Positions 57,814 through 64,000 of a stretch of DNA of 64,000 nt are shown one piece after another. Source of the DNA: Cytidiella melzeri (lineage: Eukaryota; Basidiomycota; Agaricomycetes; Polyporales; Irpicaceae). Both the position numbers and the translations under genes were made by a program. A model generated the notes under the pieces. It saw only the letters and a program-made list of their open reading frames with translations. It did no database searches and had not been told where the DNA came from. The DNA lies in the NCBI GenBank assembly GCA_022592445.1, contig JABYQR010000073.1, positions 1-64,000 of the forward strand, in the 5' to 3' direction. Position 1 is the stretch's first letter, and every line of letters begins with the position of its first letter.

Positions 57814-60800
57814 CTGCGGAAGTTGCGTTTAGCTCGTCGATCGCATGGCTACTGCACAGTACCGCATGTCAAGAATGAGGCGCTGTGCGATCCGGTTAGC
57901 ACGCGACGCTGAGCGCAGCCATCTCCTACAGGTGATGCAACTCAATTATGAGTGGAGCTGTTAGAGTAATGCATTCTTGAAAGCATTACAATCAGAAGAA
58001 GCCGGCGCGCATTACAGACAAAATACGCGCCCGACTAGGTCCGTCGTTGTAGTACCACCATGACCTGCCGCTACCGTGTTGAGCGCGGACCGTTTCGGTG
58101 GAGGCCAAGGTGGCAACTGGAATTGCAAGGTCGAGGCTGTAGCTGGCGCTCAATTTGTCAGCCAAACCTCACAATTCGGAATTGAACGATATTCGTACAG
58201 CGTACATTCGCGCCTTGATAGATTGCACCTGCGGTACCAATTGTTGTCGAGCCTCCAGCGTCGAGTAGAACAAGAGTAACGGTCTCGGTGAGCGTCCTCG
58301 TGTGCAATTGTCTGTGAATTCCGAATGACTGCAAGATGAATTGGCCGCGGCTTCCAATGCTATTTTCATGAGAAGCAGATATCACGATATGCTGCAGATG
58401 CGACGTAGGGCTAAGCTCTCCATTTCGGCAAAAGGGCACCTATAACAATCCACTGAGACTTCAATCAGGACAACAGCTTGAGCGGACGACAGAGACACTT
58501 ACTGTGCCTCATGGCCTCACCTTAGAGATGCAGAGCTTTGTGGGCCGAGAAAGACTCGCAAAAGTGGGAAGGTTACACAACGGCGGCGTTAGTCATGCAT
58601 GACGGCGGTGAGCGGAGACGTCCGGTCAGATTTCATCGATATTGAACTCTGAAAGAGAATATTGAGCAAGACGCGGCTTCGTTTAACTTCCACTCATCGC
58701 AGCAGGTTCTGTAGAATTCCCAGAGACAAGTTCATTACTTGGTGTTTCTGTGGCGGTAAAGTACGCGACGCGGGTTTTGGTTGATGGACCTGGACATACG
58801 TAACAAAGAAGTTGTTCCCGAGGAGCACTATTGATAGCCCTGGGATCTGAACGTGTTCATGATGTGATAGCAGAGACGCACGTCGCCTAGCTGTGATCCC
58901 CAGGTCCAATATGCGTGCAACCTATTGATGCTATCCTTCTTTGATCCTAGGAATAAAATCAGCAGTGCAACAAGCCAGATATAGAGCGAGCGCACTCTTT
59001 AACCCGAGATGACAACTACAGCGCGTCCTGAAGCGAACTGTATACAACTGCATCAGCTTTCACACGTAAAGTATGGGATGACCTGGCGAAAGCACATACA
59101 ACTCTGCCATGGAATCGACAGCATCAAATGATGCGTGAAAGTCGTAGGTAGCATTGCCACGATGATGTTTTGTCAAGCGAGCAAAGAAGAGGCTCATCGC
59201 CGCCTTGACACCGCTCGAAGCGCGAGTCTTCAATCAAAAAGTGTTTTGGTGGATGGGGGGGGGGGGGGGGGGAGAAATTAATTCCACGGGAGAGGTACGA
59301 CAGCGAAGTCTCATGACCGATCGCGAAACGGTAGCGAATACTGGCTTGGACCGGCGCGGCGCTATACGACGACCCTGGTGTTGATTATCTGAAAGGCCTG
59401 AATGAATCAGTCAAGCGTGAATGGGGAAATAGTACCATGAAGGGAGACATTCATGCTAGAATTATCAGTCCCCGTGGTCCTCGCTGCCCTCCATACGGTT
59501 CCTGCTACCTCTCCGCATTCCGAAAGGACTTCTGTAATGTAATGTGCGTCCCGCTGAGGTCGCAAATTCGTTGACAAGGAGCGTGGGGTTACGGTTGAGT
59601 CCTGGTCGAACATGTATCAAGTATCATGTTGGACAATGTCCCGTTCATTGCTTTTAAACCATTCAATTGACTGATCACAGTTGAACGACGATGTGACTAC
59701 TCACTGATCTGCCCGTAGGGGCCGTAGGGAGAAGACTCCCTGAAAGAGGCTTGACCCTGTATTCCGATATATACTTGTGAAGCTGATGCTCAGCTGTAGG
59801 AAATGTAGGCGACGGGCTGTCTCAGAGATTCGATGCAAACCATTGCAAGGCTTCTCAAACGCATACGATAAGCTGTTGAACTATGAGCATACAAAGAGAG
59901 GCTCACCTGGTCAAAATGTCGGATTTAACCCGCGCGAGATTCTTCACGAGCTCATTCTAAGGATACTTACTACTAGTATGCGTATTTGTAAGCGATTCGT
60001 TCAGGATACTACGCTCTGATTATTTGGTCGACGGGCTTGTATTTCGGGATAATGTGAGGGTAAGAGATACAGGTGAGACGATGGAACTGGCACACAACGA
60101 GAGCTCGAGTAGAGCAAAGGCCGTGTATATTGCAATATGGCCGATGGCGAATGCTGACGACAACGGCGTGGGACACTTAGTCGTCATCAGAGGCGCTCAT
60201 GAAAACGCCACGAAGCTCAGAGCGCCTAGCGCCACCAGTTGCAGCTTGACCATGGACCACAACCTGCGGCATGGTAGCTTTCGCTGTTCGTACAGACGGT
60301 GGTGGGGTAACGTTGGTACTCATACCAATGTATCATGTAAGTCTCACTTGCATAAGTCTTCGACGTTACCTCTGATTATCTGTGGCTTGCCATAGGATAA
60401 CTATAGTAAATACGCTGGAATACAGTATCCGGTTCAGTCGCCTCTATGCCACCGGGCATCCACGTCATAGCTACGACCTGAGGTATTTCGTCGCGTTGTC
60501 CGCTGCGCGTTGCGTCGTTCAGTCTCGTCCCGTCTCGTCTATGAAGCTACGGGTCACAAGTGCCGCCAACCTGTGCCGATTACAGGCTCAGGTTGCATCA
60601 CACGCACGTCAGTTCAGGACAGCTTGGTACTCTCGTTCCGTCAAAAGCAGCGTTTCGACATCTCGAACTTCTGATTAGCACCAAAGCACACTACTGCCAG
60701 GCCAACCTGTCGACTAGTCTCGTTACTCCTCCCCCGGTGTCGGCACCATCTCAGCCGCATTTTTGTATTCATATAGAGAGTCGAGAGCCGACGCGACCCC

Positions 60801-62037
60801 TCTCCATTGGTATGTGACATCCTTCAACATGCTCACGTGATACTGACATCGTTAACAGGCGGCCTCGACTTTGAAAGTGGCAAGAGAGGCGGCGGCTCGC
60901 TGTTCCGACACTTCACTAAGCTTACGTCCTAATCCAGAGTTAAAATGGTGTGTCTGCCATCACGGAACACGACACGGTGTAGACAGCGCACATCCACTCA
61001 ATACCGACACACGCACGACATATGAATATGGTGTGTGCTCCGTGTCGCTATTTTTAGCAATGCAGCACTCCGAAGTCCAACGCTGTGTGCCTGGCCAGCG
61101 CCACCAATTACCTCGATCCTAGGCACGCGAAAGCCGAGAATCCCCTTTTCATCACGAAATAGAAGTTGAGGAAGGAGTTCGAAAGTGATACGCTCGGCGC
61201 TGCGACCCTTTCGCATGCGTCCGAGGGGAACTTGTAAGTCGGCGAGAGTGTTTGATCAAACAGACAAAATGGTAACCTGCAGGTCATGCCTACGCATACG
61301 AACTGTGGTCGGTCTGTACATCTCGTCAAACTTGTATGTTACTCTACTGATTATTCACTTTTCAAGCACTCCTCACCCGTTCCGCACAACCATATCCACT
61401 ATCTGAGCGATTTGCACTTTATGCAGGCCCAGAGGTTTCGAAGCGAAAGCACGTTCGTTCAGGATACTACTGCGGCTGCTGTTATACTGAACATGTTCAA
61501 GCGTCCTCCACTTCCAAGATTCGTCAAAAGATTGGTCGCTATCCACCGCTCCTTTCTTGTAGGGTGTGGCACTGCTTTCAGCGGCCATTGGGACGATGCA
61601 CGCGTATACTCTTCCCTCGAAAAACAGGACGTTACGAGACATCAGCTACCTTCGAGGTTGCTTTGCGCCTAATCCATGGCGCATTGCGGATGTTGATCCC
61701 TGTCCATCAGTTCTCTTCGTGAAACATTGCAGTAGACTGATAAGTGCGTGTCTCGCCCGCCGGCTTTCTTGATCATTCCAAGCTTCGTTTTACCGTGCGC
61801 CGCTCAGTCTTTAATTTCAATCAACCTAGCCGTGTTTCATGCAGAAGTTATCAGCCATCCTCCGTTCACAGTTTGAACGATGCGCACGACGATAGCTACC
61901 TTCCGAGTATGAAGATAACACGCACGTTCGTCTTTCAGTTGGCATCATATCCACTCGGACAATGGTGTGAACATCTTTATAAAGCATCCTGATCAATTGC
62001 CACATGCGTCCTGCTCTTTCGTCTCTCCGCTACAGCC
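57814..62037. other. Gene-poor 4.2-kb region
   Basis: No gene could be supported. Short minus-strand blocks at 58695-59197 look protein-like (for example VAYFTATETPSNELVSGNST before a stop near 58697, and MSLFFARLTKHHRG from 59197) but do not chain into a convincing gene. A run of 18 G lies at 59255-59272. Elsewhere stops are frequent in all frames. It may be relic transposon or gene sequence. No LTR, TIR or tRNA was recognised. Confidence 0.4.
59255..59272 (+). repeat. Poly(G)18 homopolymer
   Basis: Eighteen consecutive G bases follow GGAT and precede AGAAATTAATT. Runs of this length are rare in coding-dense fungal DNA and can fold into G-quadruplex structures; the exact length is also prone to sequencing error. 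Confidence 0.9.
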
Positions 62038-64000
62038 ATGTCTGCTCCCTCGGTCGACAAGCACAACGAGAAGGACCTTGCTGTCGACTCACTTCCAGTA
62101 GGAGGTCAAACAAAGGTGAACAGCACAGAACTGCCTCGCACGATGACCAGGAAAGAGTCTCTCAGCGCGTATTTCACCATCGCTGCTGCGGCTTTTGGGT
62201 TAATCAGGTAAAGTCAATCTGGACTGCAGTTCGCGCCGCGGGTTACTAACCAGTTTTCACAGTGACGGATGCGAGTATTACGCGAGCTTATTGCGGAACT
62301 CTAGCATCTCATCCCATGTGTTGATTCATTGATCCTCTAGACCAGAATAACCTCATGACAATGTCTAACGTAAGTGATTGATCTGCCGTCTTAACCTGGA
62401 TCGTACTAACCGTGTCGTATGAAGGTTGTCTTCAAGAAGCTGTATCCAAAGGAGTACACGTCCTCTGTATCAACCCGCGTTTCCAACTCACTCCTCGTCG
62501 GTCAGTGCGCTCGCGTGATTGTCGCTTTCCCACGGTGCTCATTTCATTATTGGCGTAGGCGCGATTATTGGACAGATTTTTGTCGGCTTGGTCTGTGATC
62601 GCCTGGGCCGCAAAGTGGCTTTGGTGGGCACGACCCTTCTCATTGTCCTCGGTGCAATCCTTGGTACTGCTGCACACGGTGCCCATGGAAGTCCTGCCGG
62701 TCTCTTCTGGTTTTTGACATTCTCCCGTGGTATCACTGGCATTGTAGGCATTCAAGTCATCAGATCTCATCGATGCCGTCACGTTGAACAATGTTCCAGG
62801 GTGTCGGTGGTGAATACCCCGCTTCCTCCACCAGCGCTAGTGAAGCTGCAAATGAGAAGATGGTCAAGAATCGAGGTCCTGGTAAGCATCGGTGATACTT
62901 CAACCATAATCGTCCTCCTGAATTTGTTCAGTGTTTGTTATGGTGACGAATTTTGTCCTCAGCGTAAGCGAATTGTCAGTGCATTGCGCCTTGACTCGAC
63001 TGCTAAGCTGCGATTTATTGTTGGCAGTTCGGAGGACCTCTCGCCGTCGCCGTCTTTTTGATTGTCATTTCCGCCGCCGGCGAAAACCATCTCAACACTG
63101 TTTGGCGTGTTTGTTTCGGAATCGGCATTGCTCTCCCCTTGACAGTGTTTTATTTCCGTCTGCGCATGCTCAGTCCCAAGCTGTACCGCAAGGGAGCAAT
63201 CAAACGTACGCAGCTCATGAAATTGACTTTGACTTGACTCGTTGATATCATTCACGTGCTCAGATCACGTTCCGTATAACCTGGTCGTGAAGAGGTACTG
63301 GCGGCCCTTGATTGGAACTTGCGGAGCATGGTCTGTATTGTGTCATTCAGGGTTGAGTCGAAGGCTTACTGTTAGCGCCTCATTCAGGTTCCTCTACGAC
63401 TTTGTCACCTTTCCCAACGGTGTCTTCTCTGGTACCATCATCTCGAGCATCATTCACGATGGCGATGTCAAGAAGACTGCAGAGTGGCAATTGCTCCTTG
63501 GCGCGATCGCTCTTCCCGGTGTCTTTGTCGGTGCTTACCTTTGCAATGTAATCGGCCGTCGCAACACGGTTCGTCAAATTCTCCGTCCAGCTCTTCAAAT
63601 TCATGAGCTGTCAAGAACTGACGAGACATTTCGCAGATGATGTTGGGTTTCAGCGGATACCTTATCTTTGGGTTGATCATTGGCTGTGCATACGAGAGGA
63701 TCTCTACAATCATTCCCCTCTTCGTCATTTTGTAAGCATGCTGTTGTCTGCCTGTGAGAGTTTCATTGAAGGGAATTTGCATATAGCTACGGCCTGATGC
63801 AGTCCTTCGGCAATCTGGGCCCTGGCGACATGCTTGGCTTGGTCAGCGCAGAGTCCTATGCGACCGCCGTCCGCGGAACATGCTATGGCTTGTCAGCTGC
63901 GGTTGGCAAGACGGGCGCTGCTGTCGGTACACAGGCGTTTACTCCCATCCAAACCAACCTCGGCAAGAAGTAAATTCCATACTTGATATCTCTTCGCGTA
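62038..64000 (+). CDS. MFS glycerophosphodiester/phosphate transporter (Git1/Pho84 family), 3' truncated by window
   Basis: Starting at the ATG at 62038, about a dozen exons continue to the right edge; the last donor (AAGAA|GTAAAT) falls near 63972, so the C-terminus is missing. The N-terminus is polar (MSAPSVDKHNEKDLAVDSLP). Family marks are SDGYQNNLMTMSN in helix 1, GLVCDRLGRK (motif A), FSRGITGIGVGGEYPASST, and a late SFGNLGPGDMLGL with ESYATAVRGTCYG, typical of fungal Git1-type carriers that take up glycerophosphoinositol or phosphate with protons at the plasma membrane. Exon 2 is only 8 nt (62263-62270), followed by a GC-AG intron (62271-62340). Confidence 0.87.

Noticed and set aside
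57880..57960. tRNA-like stretch with TCCGGTTAGCACGCGACGC
   Set aside because: I could not form an acceptor stem or a T-loop GTTCRANNC at the right distance.

Overview
The window reads as nuclear DNA of a basidiomycete fungus, most likely an agaricomycete. Protein genes are dense, sit on both strands and are broken by many introns of about 45-70 nt with GT(A/G)NGT donors. The gene set is typical: a Byr4/Bfa1-type GAP scaffold, HapX, NRDE-2, Spb1, an m-AAA protease, HOPS Vps18, a histidine-acid phytase and a UreD urease chaperone. I see no prokaryotic operons, no CRISPR array, no rRNA and no convincing tRNA. For most genes I joined exons by reading splice sites and checked that exon lengths sum to a multiple of three; where this was not done the entry says so.

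Layout. 1-5.7 kb is transposon territory: the frameshifted 3' end of a Ty3/gypsy chromodomain pol, a decayed extra coding region, a polypurine tract and a 712-bp LTR (2128-2839), then repeat debris with a second LTR-like 3' end. 5.7-20.6 kb holds WRAP73/Wdr8 (-), an MFS exporter (+), a gamma-glutamyltransferase (+), a mitochondrial PP2C (-), a phytase (+), a Harbinger-like MITE and an AFG3-type protease (+). 21.4-29.7 kb holds ureD, byr4 and NRDE2 (all -). 29.9-43.4 kb holds NIP7, SEC39, a disordered coiled-coil protein, CGR1, a small hydrophilic protein, SPB1 and a DUF423/TMEM256 protein. 43.9-56.6 kb holds a zinc-finger protein, VPS18, an SLS1-type mitochondrial KH protein and hapX. 57.4-62.0 kb is gene-poor, with one unrecognised candidate gene. 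A Git1/Pho84-like MFS transporter starts at 62,038 and runs off the right edge.

Functional themes. Three 60S ribosome-biogenesis genes (NIP7, CGR1, SPB1) lie within 12.6 kb. Several proteins act in mitochondria (PP2C, AFG3, SLS1), membrane traffic (SEC39, VPS18), mitotic control (Byr4, Wdr8), and phosphate, nitrogen and iron nutrition (phytase, Git1-like carrier, UreD, HapX). These are separate transcription units and nothing indicates one pathway cluster.

The most distinctive sequence-level findings are: an 8-nt microexon joined to a GC-AG intron in the Git1-like gene; GC-AG introns in two further genes; 13-, 14- and 19-nt exons elsewhere; a nearly palindromic MITE with TTA target duplications; two LTR ends that differ only by transitions, as RIP would leave them; a perfect CRE and TATA upstream of a small hydrophilic protein gene; and a GATA site upstream of hapX. 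I did not find a clear undescribed multi-gene system. The best candidates for novelty are the unrecognised gene near 57.5 kb, the extra coding region of the Ty3 element, and the amber-split reading frame at 3.9-4.4 kb.
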